A stretch of DNA of 64,000 nt from JAFARE01 sp963777285 (GCA_963777285.1 CAVZPR010000001.1:186001-250000), one strand, 5' to 3'. Shown: positions 56,604 to 64,000, counted from the first letter of the stretch. Program-made: numbers and translations. Notes: generated by a model not told the origin, from the letters alone.

Positions 56604-57334
56604 CACGCAACGGGTTGATCAGGATCATCGCGACCTGTGGCGCCGCTGTTGCCGTCGGACTCGCTGGGAGCGCCACCGCGTTTGCGGCGACGTCGCCCGC
56701 GGCGAGCCCATCGGCCGTGGCAGCACAGCAACTGACGCTGCAGCAGCTCAAAGCGCGGTGCAATGTCGCGGTGCAACGCCGCCTGGGCACCCTCGGCGCG
56801 GACGAGGCATTCGTGGCGCGAACGCCGGCGCTCACGTCCGCCGACCGCGCCACGCTGCTCGGTCAGATCAGCGCCGACCGAGGTGGGCTGACCGAGCTGG
56901 ATCAGACGATCCAGCGGGACACGACCTGGCAGCAGGCTCGGTCCGACTGCATGCGCATCGTCACCGGCTTCCGCGTGTACGTCCTCGAGGATCCGAAGAT
57001 CCACGAGGTGATCGCGGCGGACGGCGTGACCAAGGTGGACTCAGCGTTCGAGACCCTCGTCCCCGCGCTGCAGAACCTGATCGACAGCTCCTCCCGGCCG
57101 CCGAGCGTGAAGGAGCGCGCCGGCGACCTGCTCATCGACCTGCGCAACAAGGTTCGGGCGTCGGAGACGTCGGTCTCCGGTGTCACGGGGTCGGTCATCC
57201 ACCTGCAGCCGTCGGGGTATCCCGGCAACGCAGTGGTGCTGCGCAGCGCGGCGCAGAACATCCACACGTCGCGCACGGACCTCGCCGGTGCTCGTTTCGA
57301 CGTCGCCCAGATCCTGCTGCTGCTGGGATCGTAG
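56600..57334 (+). CDS. Secreted protein of unknown function
   Basis: A 244-residue protein with a clear signal peptide (IRIIATCGAAVAVGLAGSATAFA, cleavage after AFA) and a helical mature part (LTLQQLKARCNVAVQRRLGTL; SADRATLLGQISADRGGLTELDQTI) with two Cys. Motifs are not recognised. It overlaps the lipoprotein gene by four bases and is followed by a strong terminator, so the pair is a two-gene operon. Confidence 0.75.
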   Translation: MTRNGLIRIIATCGAAVAVGLAGSATAFAATSPAASPSAVAAQQLTLQQLKARCNVAVQRRLGTLGADEAFVARTPALTSADRATLLGQISADRGGLTELDQTIQRDTTWQQARSDCMRIVTGFRVYVLEDPKIHEVIAADGVTKVDSAFETLVPALQNLIDSSSRPPSVKERAGDLLIDLRNKVRASETSVSGVTGSVIHLQPSGYPGNAVVLRSAAQNIHTSRTDLAGARFDVAQILLLLGS

Positions 57335-57352
57335 CCAGCGACCCCTCTGTAC

Positions 57353-57384
57353 GAGAGGACGGCCCGGCGTTGGGCCGTCCTCTC
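57353..57384 (+). terminator. Strong intrinsic terminator
   Basis: A perfect 13-bp stem (GAGAGGACGGCCC with its complement) around a GGCGTT loop lies 18 bases after the secreted-protein stop, followed by CAATTTCTCC. It is the clearest terminator in the window. Confidence 0.9.
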
Positions 57385-57506
57385 CAATTTCTCCCCTATG
57401 CAGACAGGCGCGGGGCGGCTACTATCGCCCCGGACGTTCATCTGTTCGGCCGTCTTCATCTCGATCATCCACCCCCCGAGCCCGATGGACGCTCCCGAGG
57501 GAGCAT

Positions 57507-57836
57507 ATGGCCACCTTCGTCCGCAACCGCGTCCTGAACCAACTCCAGTGGACTCCCGAAGCTGAGGCGCAGCGCGCCTCGCGCCGCGAGGCGCTGTGTG
57601 AGCTCGACGGCTTGCTGGCGCAGCTCGAGGAGGTGAATCTTCGCGGCGCGCCCATTCCGACGCGCGTGCTGATCGCTCTGCAGCGCCATGGTGTGGCGCT
57701 GCGGCCGCGGACCAACGCCGCGGAGTTGATCGAAGCGGTGTTCGCCGTGCAGGAGCAGTTCATGCGCCAGCCGGACGGCACCACCGCGCCCGAGCCAGCC
57801 GCGCTCGCGGAGTTGCGCCGCCGCCTCGCGTCCTGA
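57507..57836 (+). CDS. Uncharacterised 109-residue protein
   Basis: ATG 57507 follows GAGGGAG. The product is helical (RREALCELDGLLAQLEEVNLR; TNAAELIEAVFAVQEQFMRQ) with no known motif, signal peptide or membrane helix. Codon use is like the host's. It sits alone between a terminator and rpiA. Confidence 0.65.
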   Translation: MATFVRNRVLNQLQWTPEAEAQRASRREALCELDGLLAQLEEVNLRGAPIPTRVLIALQRHGVALRPRTNAAELIEAVFAVQEQFMRQPDGTTAPEPAALAELRRRLAS

Positions 57837-57874
57837 GTCATCCGCCGCTCAGCCGCTCTTGCCGGCTCGACCGC

Positions 57875-57880
57875 TAGGCT
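57875..57880 (+). promoter_or_regulatory. -10 element giving a leaderless rpiA mRNA
   Basis: TAGGCT ends six bases before the rpiA ATG (57887); no ribosome site is present between them. Confidence 0.5.
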
Positions 57881-57886
57881 GCGGCC

Positions 57887-58585
57887 ATGGACCTCGACGC
57901 CGCCAAGCGGGCCGCGGGAACGGCCGCGGCGGCGGCGGTGCGTGATGGCATGCGCGTGGGCCTGGGGACCGGCTCGACCGCATACTGGTTCATCGTCGCC
58001 CTCGGCGAGCTGGTGAGCGGCGGTCTGCGCGTTGTCGGTGTGCCGACCTCGCTGGCCAGCGCGAGTCTCGCTCGCGAACGCGGCATTACCTTGACGGAGC
58101 TGGATGAACGCGGCGTCGACCTCGCGGTCGATGGCGCCGACGCGGTGGACCCGCGGCTGCGGCTGATCAAGGGGAGGGGAGGGGCGATGGTGCGCGAGAA
58201 GATCGTCGCTGCGGCGGCGCAGCGATTCGTTGTCGTCGTCGATGACCGGAAGCTGGTGGAGCACCTGAGCGGCCGTGTGCCGGTCGAGCTCATGTCCTTC
58301 GGCGCGGCGCGCACCCTCGCGGTGCTCGCGGAAACGGGGATGCGTGTCGAGCTGCGCCGCGACGTCGCCGGCGAGGCGGTACGCAGCGACAACGGGAACC
58401 TCATCGCCGACGGCGAGTTGAGCGAGGGTGCCGACGTCGCGGCCATCGCCGCGCACCTGGATGCGCTGCCCGGCGTGGTGGGGCACGGGCTGTTCCTCGA
58501 CATGACAGATGCTGTGATCGTGGGGAGCGACGACGGCACGGTCAGGCAGCTTGCCGCGCCGGACGGACCTGCGCCGCAGGCATGA
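57887..58585 (+). CDS. rpiA: Ribose-5-phosphate isomerase A
   Basis: Interconverts ribose-5-phosphate and ribulose-5-phosphate. The 232-residue product has VGLGTGSTAYWFI, VPTSLASASLARERGI, DLAVDGADAVDPRLRLIKGRGGAMVREKIVA and DNGNLIAD, all RpiA signatures. Its stop overlaps the next ATG. Confidence 0.95.
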   Translation: MDLDAAKRAAGTAAAAAVRDGMRVGLGTGSTAYWFIVALGELVSGGLRVVGVPTSLASASLARERGITLTELDERGVDLAVDGADAVDPRLRLIKGRGGAMVREKIVAAAAQRFVVVVDDRKLVEHLSGRVPVELMSFGAARTLAVLAETGMRVELRRDVAGEAVRSDNGNLIADGELSEGADVAAIAAHLDALPGVVGHGLFLDMTDAVIVGSDDGTVRQLAAPDGPAPQA

Positions 58586-59346
58586 CGGCGATCCGCGTCC
58601 TCCCATGGCACCTCTTCGATGACCTGCGCGACGGTCTGAACGTCACGCTGCCCGATGACACCGCTGTCATCGCGGCGCGGCCGGATGACAGCGGTGAGCC
58701 GTGGGCCCGCCTCGCGCGGCTGTACGAACCGGTGGCGGTGGCGGTGGCCGGCGACACCGGGTTGCCCGTCGTGCTCAGCGGCGACTGCATCACACCGCTT
58801 GCCGTGCTGGCAGGCCTGCAGCGCCGCGGGAGCGACGCGTCCCTGGTGTGGTTCGACGCGCACGGCGACTTCCACACCGAAGCCACCACGCAGTCCGGAT
58901 ACCTCGGCGGCATGCCGCTGGCCAAAGCCGTCGGCCGTGGTGACATGACGCTCCCCGAAGCCCTGGGGCTCACGGCGCTTGACGAATCGCGTGCTGTGCT
59001 GGTCGACGGTCGTGATCTCGACCCACCCGAGGTGGATGCGCTGGCCGCCTCCGGCGTGCGTCGCGTGGCGGTGTGCGATGCGCACGCCGCGGTGCCTGAG
59101 GGTCCGATCCACCTGCACATCGATCTGGATGTCGTCGATCCTGCGCTCCTTCCCGGCCTCCGCTATCCGGCGACCGGAGGCGTCGACCTCGGCGCGCTGG
59201 GTCGCGCGGTGGAGCGGGTGGCAGGTCGCGGCACGCTCGCCGCCGTCAGCGTCGCGGCGACGTGGCGACCGGAGGAGAGCGATCGCGGGCGCAATGACGC
59301 GGCGGTCGCGTGTGTGCTCGCCGCGGTGCAGCACGCCACCGGCTGA
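58582..59346 (+). CDS. Arginase/agmatinase-family ureohydrolase with altered metal motif
   Basis: A 254-residue member of the ureohydrolase fold. Metal motifs VWFDAHGDFHT and HIDLDVVDP are present, but the first motif reads LSGDCIT where arginases have G-G-D-H-S, so a metal-binding His is Cys. Such members exist whose substrate is not established. It overlaps rpiA by four bases. Confidence 0.8.
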   Translation: MTAIRVLPWHLFDDLRDGLNVTLPDDTAVIAARPDDSGEPWARLARLYEPVAVAVAGDTGLPVVLSGDCITPLAVLAGLQRRGSDASLVWFDAHGDFHTEATTQSGYLGGMPLAKAVGRGDMTLPEALGLTALDESRAVLVDGRDLDPPEVDALAASGVRRVAVCDAHAAVPEGPIHLHIDLDVVDPALLPGLRYPATGGVDLGALGRAVERVAGRGTLAAVSVAATWRPEESDRGRNDAAVACVLAAVQHATG

Positions 59347-59372
59347 CGGATCCTCGCGTACAGTCGGGACAC

Positions 59373-59449
59373 GGGCGGATAGCTCAGCCGGTCAGAGCGT
59401 CTCGCTTACACCGAGGAGGCCGCAGGTTCGAATCCTGCTCCGCCCACCA
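59373..59449 (+). tRNA. tRNA-Val (anticodon TAC), CCA encoded
   Basis: Cloverleaf readable by eye: acceptor stem GGGCGGA/TCCGCCC, D arm GCTC/GAGC, anticodon stem CTCG/CGAG around CTTACAC (anticodon TAC at positions 34-36), T arm GCAGG-TTCGAAT-CCTGC, discriminator A and a genomic CCA. TACAGT (59359-59364) lies eight bases upstream as a -10. Confidence 0.95.
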
Positions 59450-59626
59450 AATTTGCGTAATCGAACTCCGGCACCGCAGAAGAGCAGGTCGAAGGCCGGC
59501 AGGTAGCGGACGTGGGCGATGCGGCCGTCGCGCCCGGGCGACTGCTCGAAGACAGCCTGGTTGAACTGGGCGCGGCTCTTGTCGTTGGCGCGGCGGTACG
59601 AGTTTGTCGGCGAAGGCACGCACACC
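59450..59626 (-). pseudogene. C-terminal remnant of a site-specific recombinase next to tRNA-Val
   Basis: Reading toward the tRNA on the minus strand gives NDKSRAQFNQAVFEQSPGRDGRIAHVRYLPAFDLLF, a composition like the C-terminal end of large serine recombinases, and then runs into the reverse complement of the tRNA as GRSRIRTCGL. This last string is commonly seen where a recombinase gene abuts a tRNA attachment site. The catalytic domain and start are missing. Evidence for a former integration at tRNA-Val. Confidence 0.5.
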
Positions 59627-59666
59627 GGGTGAGTCCCAGCGCGTGATCGTGGAGCAACAACGCTCG

Positions 59667-60404
59667 TCATGGATGCTCCAGCTCAGCAAGGTCGCGGTTC
59701 GCGTAGCTGTTGTGCAGCCACTCTTCATCGAGTATGACGTGCAAGCATTGCAGCACCGTGTGCCGCTGGCGCGGATGTCCCGCCTCGTTTGGCGGTGTGC
59801 ACACGCGGTTGAGCTCCTCGGGTGTGGTGGCGGCGATCGCTTCACGTGCCATGTCCATGCGCTCGCGGCGAACCGCGAGCACCTCGGCGAAGGACGGCGT
59901 CGCGGCGTAGTCCAGCCCCAGCGCAGCCGGGTCTTCCAGCCACGATCCCGCAAGTCCCCATGGGTGATACGGGCGCGGCTCGCCTCGCACCATTCGCAGC
60001 ACCCAGCTGTCGGTGGCCATGATGAGATGACGCATCGTCTCGACGAAGCTCCATTCGCCGTCGACGCGTTGGTGCAACGTCTGTTCGGACAGCGCACGCG
60101 CGCGCTCCAAAGTCCGTGCCCAGGCGTCCTCCGTGACGCGCCATGCGGCGGCGAGACCGTCCGGGTCACAAGCGCGCAATTGCACCAGCTCGGGGTAGCG
60201 GCGCTCCAGCTCCGCCTCCACCAGCGGCGCGACCTCGACGCCGTTCACGCGCAACCCATCGATGTCGCCCGAGATGTCGGCGTTGCGCAAATAGCCGTCG
60301 GTGATGCGCAACCCCTCGAGGTTGGGAGAGTGCAACCGCGCACCCGTCAGATCCACATCGTCGACGCGCATGCCCCGCAGGTCGAGGCGCTGCCGCTCCG
60401 CCAT
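59667..60404 (-). CDS. DinB-superfamily protein with N-terminal pentapeptide-like segment
   Basis: A 245-residue protein. Residues 1-55 resemble pentapeptide-type layers (LDLRGMRVDDVDLTGARLHSPNLEGLRITDGYLRNADISGDIDGLRVNGV), residues 80-245 a DinB four-helix bundle (GEWSFVETMRHLIMATDSWVLRMV; HTVLQCLHVILDEEWLHNSYANRDL). DinB proteins often are metal-dependent thiol transferases. Substrate unknown. Confidence 0.78.
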   Translation of the reverse strand: MAERQRLDLRGMRVDDVDLTGARLHSPNLEGLRITDGYLRNADISGDIDGLRVNGVEVAPLVEAELERRYPELVQLRACDPDGLAAAWRVTEDAWARTLERARALSEQTLHQRVDGEWSFVETMRHLIMATDSWVLRMVRGEPRPYHPWGLAGSWLEDPAALGLDYAATPSFAEVLAVRRERMDMAREAIAATTPEELNRVCTPPNEAGHPRQRHTVLQCLHVILDEEWLHNSYANRDLAELEHP

Positions 60405-60537
60405 GTGCGCCCCGCATTCTGCGCCTCCGCGCTACCGCGGCGACAGCCGGCACACCGCGACCCGTGCAGATGGTGTGATCCTGGGCGACCAGTACCTTCG
60501 GTCAAGTTGTATAGCCGCTGTCCGGGGCAGGCAGCAA

Positions 60538-60563
60538 CACACTTAGTGTGCTAAAGTGCACAC
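60538..60563 (+). promoter_or_regulatory. Operator-promoter of the PIN/RHH toxin-antitoxin pair
   Basis: GTGTGC (60546-60551) and GCACAC (60558-60563) form a perfect inverted repeat whose six-base spacer is the -10 box TAAAGT; the ATG of the toxin follows at once at 60564. A third half-site CACAC (60538-60542) makes a second inverted repeat with GTGTG. A bound ribbon-helix-helix antitoxin would cover the promoter, and the mRNA would be leaderless. Confidence 0.75.
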
Positions 60564-61019
60564 ATGCGTGCCGTGATCGACAGCTCCAGCTGGATATCGA
60601 TGGCTCGCGCCGGCCTCTTGAGCCTCCTGCAAGCGGTCCCCGTTGAATCGGTGCTGCTCGACGTCGTGCGTGCCGAAATCATCGACGAGGGCCGTCGGGG
60701 CGGGTACGCAGATGCCGCCGCATTGACCGCTGCCGTGGCGGGCATCGCTGAAGAGGCAACCACAGAAGGAGATCCTGTCGACGCACGCGTGCTGAACGCT
60801 TCCGGGGAGGTCGGCGTATTGATCGCCAACGACCTGGTCCTGGGCCGCCGAGCACGCTCCCTCGGCGTCACCTGGATCCGTACCGCTGACCTCATCTTGC
60901 TGGCTGTCGCGAAACGATCGATGTCGGCTGCCGAAGCGGTCGAGGGGTTGAGGGCGTTGGAAGAGACCGGACGAATCACCCCGGCGCTGGCAGACTCATA
61001 TAGAGCCGAACTGCAATGA
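60564..61019 (+). CDS. PIN-domain toxin (DUF3368-like)
   Basis: A 151-residue protein starting MRAVIDSSSWISMARAGLLSLL with the first acidic residue of the PIN site in VIDSSS, then a VRAEIIDEG segment (Glu), SGEVGVLIANDLVLGRRARSLG (Glu and Asp) and a helical end. PIN toxins are Mg-dependent RNases. It overlaps the antitoxin gene by four bases and precedes it, toxin first. Confidence 0.8.
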   Translation: MRAVIDSSSWISMARAGLLSLLQAVPVESVLLDVVRAEIIDEGRRGGYADAAALTAAVAGIAEEATTEGDPVDARVLNASGEVGVLIANDLVLGRRARSLGVTWIRTADLILLAVAKRSMSAAEAVEGLRALEETGRITPALADSYRAELQ

Positions 61020-61429
61020 CAAGAGCCGTCAGGGTCAACACGACTCTCGATGCCGACCTCCTGGAGCGCATCGATGCGTTTGCCAGCGAACGGCGCGAGG
61101 ACCGTTCCACTGCAATTCGTCAACTCGTCGATATAGGCTTGCGCGAACTCGCGAAAGGCAACGCGCTCGACGCCTACCGCCGTGGACGCCTAACCCTGCG
61201 CGAGTTCGCGAGCGCGCTCAACCTCGGCGCCTGGGCCGCCCATGACCTTCTGCTCGCTGAAGGTGTCGCCGTTGCTCAGGGTGAAAGGGCGGAGACGAGT
61301 GCGGCGCTGGCCCACCTTTTGGAGGCTCAACTCCCGAGGTCGGTGGCGCGACGTGGCGCGCCGGCCGGCGGTCTACCAATCAATGCCCGCAGAGCCACCA
61401 CACGTTCCCGCAGGCGCCCGCTCGACTAA
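61016..61429 (+). CDS. Ribbon-helix-helix/UPF0175-type antitoxin
   Basis: A 137-residue protein with an N-terminal RHH (RAVRVNTTLDADLLERIDAFASERREDRSTAIRQLVDIGLREL) and a UPF0175-like HTH segment (ALDAYRRGRLTLREFASALNLGAWAAHDLLLAEGV). The last approximately 35 residues are Arg/Ala-rich and may be beyond the functional part. Pairs with the PIN toxin and is the likely repressor of the operator at 60538-60563. Confidence 0.8.
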   Translation: MTRAVRVNTTLDADLLERIDAFASERREDRSTAIRQLVDIGLRELAKGNALDAYRRGRLTLREFASALNLGAWAAHDLLLAEGVAVAQGERAETSAALAHLLEAQLPRSVARRGAPAGGLPINARRATTRSRRRPLD

Positions 61430-61471
61430 GCAACTGCCCGGCCCACCTGCCTCGTCTGCCAGGCGCGGCGC

Positions 61472-61684
61472 GATCCAACTGCGCCACTTGACGATGTCGA
61501 GCAACTCCACGAGCACGTCGTTGTCACGCGACATGGGGGTCCCGCCGTTGTGGTCATTTCCATAGCGGAGTACGACGCGTTGCAGGAGACGATCAACGTG
61601 CTCGCTGATCCCGATGCTGTGGAAGATCTGCGCGTGAGTCAACAGGTCCTCGAGGCCATTCGCGTTGACGATTGGGAGGAGTAG
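61472..61684 (+). pseudogene. Remnant of a Phd/YefM-type antitoxin
   Basis: One frame reads LDDVEQLHEHVVVTRHGGPAVVV followed by ISIAEYDALQETINVLADPDAVEDL and ends IRVDDWEE-stop at 61684, a good match to the Phd/YefM family from its first strand onward. No start codon precedes it in frame and the usual first approximately 15 residues are missing, so it is truncated. Confidence 0.6.
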
Positions 61685-61703
61685 AAACGCCGCCCGCGTC
61701 GGC

Positions 61704-61965
61704 GTGGCTAGGCTCGTAGGTACGCGTCGGGCCCTGAACCAGCTTTCGCGACTTCCCTCCGGGCCTCCGGGACGCTGTGGGACGCCGCGATCGACAGATT
61801 GGCGGTCGATCCCAAGATCCGGTAAGACGCTCCTTGGAGGGTTGGCGGGGACCGGTCGATGCTTGTTGGCAACTACCGCGTGCCCTACGCGATCGAGGAC
61901 AGGTCACCCGAGCAGACGGTCGTGGTTCGTTCGGTGCGCCACCGAGCGACAGGCCATGTCACTCG
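61704..61965 (+). pseudogene. Remnant of a RelE/ParE-type toxin
   Basis: RelE-like pieces occur in order but in different frames: RALNQLSRLP, then AAIDRLAVDPKIR, then GKTLLGGLAG, then LVGNYRVPYAIEDRSPEQTVVVRSVRHR. At least three frame changes make it non-functional. It follows the antitoxin remnant as expected of a decayed toxin-antitoxin pair. From 61954 to 62100 another short frame reads SQLREAAAEARRHVSAVERLLPGEERLRYDHMF, which I cannot assign; otherwise the 671 bases 61430-62100 hold no intact gene. Confidence 0.6.
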
Positions 61966-62100
61966 TCGCCGTCAGCCAGCTGCGTGAGGCTGCCGCCGAA
62001 GCTCGTCGCCACGTCAGCGCGGTGGAGCGTCTGCTGCCCGGAGAGGAGCGGCTGCGGTACGACCACATGTTCAGTCCCGGCAACCCGGAGGCATGCAGGG

Positions 62101-62910
62101 TCACGCAGCGATCGCCATCGGTTCACGAGCCGGCAGCCGGTCGTACAGCGCGCGGGCCCATACGTACCCCGCGATTGCGATGGCGGCGCACCAGCCGGCG
62201 GCGAGCAGCGCATCGGCGCCGATGGGTGTGCCGGTGAGCAAGCCGCGCAACGTCTCGCAGACCGGTGTGAAGGGCTGATTCTGCGCGATCCACGCCACGC
62301 CGGCAGGCATGCTGGCAACGGGCACGAACGCGCTGCTGATGAAGGGCAGCACGATGACTATGAGCGAGAGGCTGTTGGCGCCGGCAGGCGTCTTCGCCAG
62401 CAACCCGAACGCGACGGTGAGCCACGTGAGTGCCAGCGTGAGCATCGCAAACATGCCCGCCGCCGCCAGCCATTGGATGACGCCTGCGCCGGGTCGGAAG
62501 CCGAGCGCGACCGCGACCAGCACGACCATGGCTCCGCTGACCATCGTGCGGATGAGGCTGCCGAGCACCTGCCCCGTCAGCACCGATGTGCGCGCGATGG
62601 CCATGGTGCGGAAGCGGGCGATGATGCCGGTGGTCATGTCGAGGCACACGTTGATCGCGGTGCCCTCGGCGACGGCGCCGGCCGTCATCACGATGATGCC
62701 GGGAACGAGGTAGTCGATGTAGTGCGCTCCGGCCACGCCCGCGCCCAGCCCGGCGTGCAGGGTGTTGCCGAACACTCCCGCGAAGAGCAGCAGAAACAGG
62801 ATCGGCAGCGCCATCCCGCTGATGGTCATCGCCGGATATCGCATCGCATGTCGAAGGTCGCGGCGGAGCATGATGAGTGAGTCGCGCAGCGCGCGATATG
62901 GGCTGCTCAT
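62101..62910 (-). CDS. ABC-2 type transporter permease (DrrB-like)
   Basis: A 269-residue membrane protein with about six helices (MTISGMALPILFLLLFAGVFG; YLVPGIIVMTAGAVAEGTA; FISSAFVPVASMPAGVAWIAQNQPFTPVCETLRGLL), the pattern of DrrB-type drug exporters. ATG at 62910 overlaps the stop of the ATPase gene. Confidence 0.9.
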   Translation of the reverse strand: MSSPYRALRDSLIMLRRDLRHAMRYPAMTISGMALPILFLLLFAGVFGNTLHAGLGAGVAGAHYIDYLVPGIIVMTAGAVAEGTAINVCLDMTTGIIARFRTMAIARTSVLTGQVLGSLIRTMVSGAMVVLVAVALGFRPGAGVIQWLAAAGMFAMLTLALTWLTVAFGLLAKTPAGANSLSLIVIVLPFISSAFVPVASMPAGVAWIAQNQPFTPVCETLRGLLTGTPIGADALLAAGWCAAIAIAGYVWARALYDRLPAREPMAIAA

Positions 62911-63869
62911 TATCGGGAGTCCTCCGCGCCATGGTCGGCGCCGGTGAGTGCCAGGAAGACGTCGTCGAGGCTCGGCGCGTCCGCGGCGACGCTTTCGACG
63001 CCCACGTGTGCGCGGTCGAGCTGGTCGAGGAGCAGCCGAAGCGAGCGTGGCGTTCCGTCGGTCCGCAAATCCAGGGTGAGGGTGTCATCGTCGCGCCTCG
63101 CGCCGGCGAGGACAGACGCGGCGGAGTTGAGCCCGCGCACATCACGGAACTGAAGCTGCACGTGGCCTCCCGGGATCCTGCGCTTCAGCTCGGCCGGCGT
63201 GCCTTCGGCGACGATGCGGCCGTGGTCGAGGAGTGCAACGCGATCGGCGAGCTGGTCCGCCTCCTCCAAGTTCTGCGTCGTGAGCAAGATGGTCACCTCG
63301 CGAGCGACCAGCTCGCCGACGATGTCCCACATGGTGCGGCGGCTGCGCGGGTCCAACCCGGTGGTCGGCTCGTCAAGAAAGATGATCCGCGGGTCGCCGA
63401 CCAGCGTCATGGCAAGGTCGAGCCGGCGCCGCATTCCCCCGGAATACGTCGCAACTGTTTGGCGAGCCGCGCCAGTGAGATCGAAGCGGTCGAGCAGTTG
63501 CGCCGCGCGCAGACGACCCGCTCGACGGTCGAGATGATGCAGATCCGCCATCAGCAGCAGGTTCTCCTCACCGGAGAGCAGGTTGTCCACCGCGGAGAAC
63601 TGCCCGGTGACACCGATCACTCCGCGTGCGCGCTGCGGTTCGCGAAACGGGTCGAATCCGGACACGAAGATCTGGCCCGCGTCGGGCTTCAGCAGTGTCG
63701 AGAGGATGCGGACTGCGGTCGTCTTTCCGGCACCGTTGGGCCCGAGCAGCGCGAAGACCGTCCCTCGGGCCACCTCGAGATCGACCGCGGACAGTACCGG
63801 CTTGCCGGCGAACGACTTGCTGAGGCCGCGCGCCTCGATCGCCAGATCTGCGGGGGCAGGAACGCTCAT
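62910..63869 (-). CDS. ABC transporter ATP-binding protein (DrrA-like)
   Basis: A 319-residue ATPase: Walker A GPNGAGKTTAV, YSGGMRRRLDLAMTL signature, Walker B IIFLDEPTTGLDPRSR, and the C-terminal domain (DAPSLDDVFLALTG) of daunorubicin-resistance ATPases. With the permease it should export a lipophilic compound. Its ATG overlaps the stop of an upstream gene that leaves the window. Confidence 0.92.
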   Translation of the reverse strand: MSVPAPADLAIEARGLSKSFAGKPVLSAVDLEVARGTVFALLGPNGAGKTTAVRILSTLLKPDAGQIFVSGFDPFREPQRARGVIGVTGQFSAVDNLLSGEENLLLMADLHHLDRRAGRLRAAQLLDRFDLTGAARQTVATYSGGMRRRLDLAMTLVGDPRIIFLDEPTTGLDPRSRRTMWDIVGELVAREVTILLTTQNLEEADQLADRVALLDHGRIVAEGTPAELKRRIPGGHVQLQFRDVRGLNSAASVLAGARRDDDTLTLDLRTDGTPRSLRLLLDQLDRAHVGVESVAADAPSLDDVFLALTGADHGAEDSR

Positions 63870-64000
63870 GGACGCGTCGCGCCCTGCGCAGCTGGAGTGA
63901 GATCGCGGTGCGGAGAAGAAGCGCGCTTGATGACGACGTCGCGGTTGCCGCGTATCCGCAGGCGGGCGACGTCCTGGAAGTGCTCGGGGCCATCCTGCGC
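63866..64000 (-). CDS. 3' end of a gene upstream of the ABC exporter, truncated by window edge
   Basis: Forty-four codons (AQDGPEHFQDVARLRIRGN, then RDVVIKRASSPHRDL) end in a TGA that overlaps the ATPase ATG as ATGA, the tight coupling used throughout this genome. The product cannot be named from this fragment; a regulator or partner of the exporter is possible. Confidence 0.5.
   Translation of the reverse strand, partial: AQDGPEHFQDVARLRIRGNRDVVIKRASSPHRDLTPAAQGATRP

Noticed and set aside
61665..62237. A 190-residue gene spanning the RelE remnant and beyond
   Set aside because: It mixes frame fragments of the decayed toxin and then runs antisense into the ABC permease; no single family or ribosome site supports it.
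1..64000. CRISPR array or IS element
   Set aside because: No regularly spaced repeats with unique spacers and no transposase with terminal inverted repeats were seen; the only tandem repeat is the in-frame 30-bp repeat of rpmC.

Overview
This window is from a high-GC bacterium. It opens inside the S10 operon and runs through the spc and alpha ribosomal operons, followed by envelope, cofactor and 2-oxo acid metabolism genes. The S10-spc-alpha order, a four-cysteine S14, a DtxR-type regulator with a matching operator, GTG-rich starts, frequent 1-4 base gene overlaps and -10 boxes six to eight bases before start codons suit the Terrabacteria side (Actinobacteriota, Chloroflexota, or a candidate phylum such as Dormibacterota). 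The phylum is an inference and is not proven.

Layout: 1-12823 is S10-L3-L4-L23-L2-S19-L22-S3-L16-L29-S17-L14-L24-L5-S14-S8-L6-L18-S5-L30-L15-secY-adk-map. A strong promoter at 12839-12868 then drives L36-S13-S11-S4-rpoA-L17-truA-L13-S9. From 17844 to 23438 come a nucleotidyltransferase, two glycosyltransferases, a DegS-like kinase lacking its phosphoacceptor histidine, DUF192, dienelactone hydrolase, ComF and a hibernation factor. secA (23498-26434) carries at its 3' end an approximately 4.7 kb lower-GC island (26428-31127). The island is bounded by a 13-bp direct repeat of the secA tail and encodes a probable restriction enzyme, a split and rearranged adenine methyltransferase, a WYL protein and an unknown protein.

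From 31238 the core genome resumes: an EAL-GAF-GGDEF protein, a Cys-rich unknown, prfB with its programmed frameshift, ftsE-ftsX-M23 peptidase, a fused SEDS (FtsW/RodA)-penicillin-binding protein, mreB and a membrane pseudokinase. This block (36180-44620) is a cell-wall elongation/division locus. Next is a complete 2-oxo acid dehydrogenase set (E3, E1alpha, E1beta, E2) followed by P5C dehydrogenase, lipA and lipB, so the lipoylated complex and its cofactor synthesis sit together. Then come a methyltransferase, bactofilin, a DtxR regulator, an iron permease behind a DtxR box, two exported proteins, rpiA, a ureohydrolase and tRNA-Val. An accessory patch follows the tRNA (recombinase remnant, DinB protein, PIN/RHH toxin-antitoxin pair, degraded Phd/RelE pair), and the window ends in a drug-type ABC exporter.

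Several highly conserved genes (L3, L4, prfB, the E2 gene) contain single-base frameshifts that all need one base skipped. The simplest reading is residual insertion errors in the assembly. They are annotated as single genes with the break noted. The most notable biology is the secA-anchored restriction-modification island, the SEDS-PBP fusion, the degenerate kinases, the long tails on L22/S3/L29, and the recurrent leaderless promoters.
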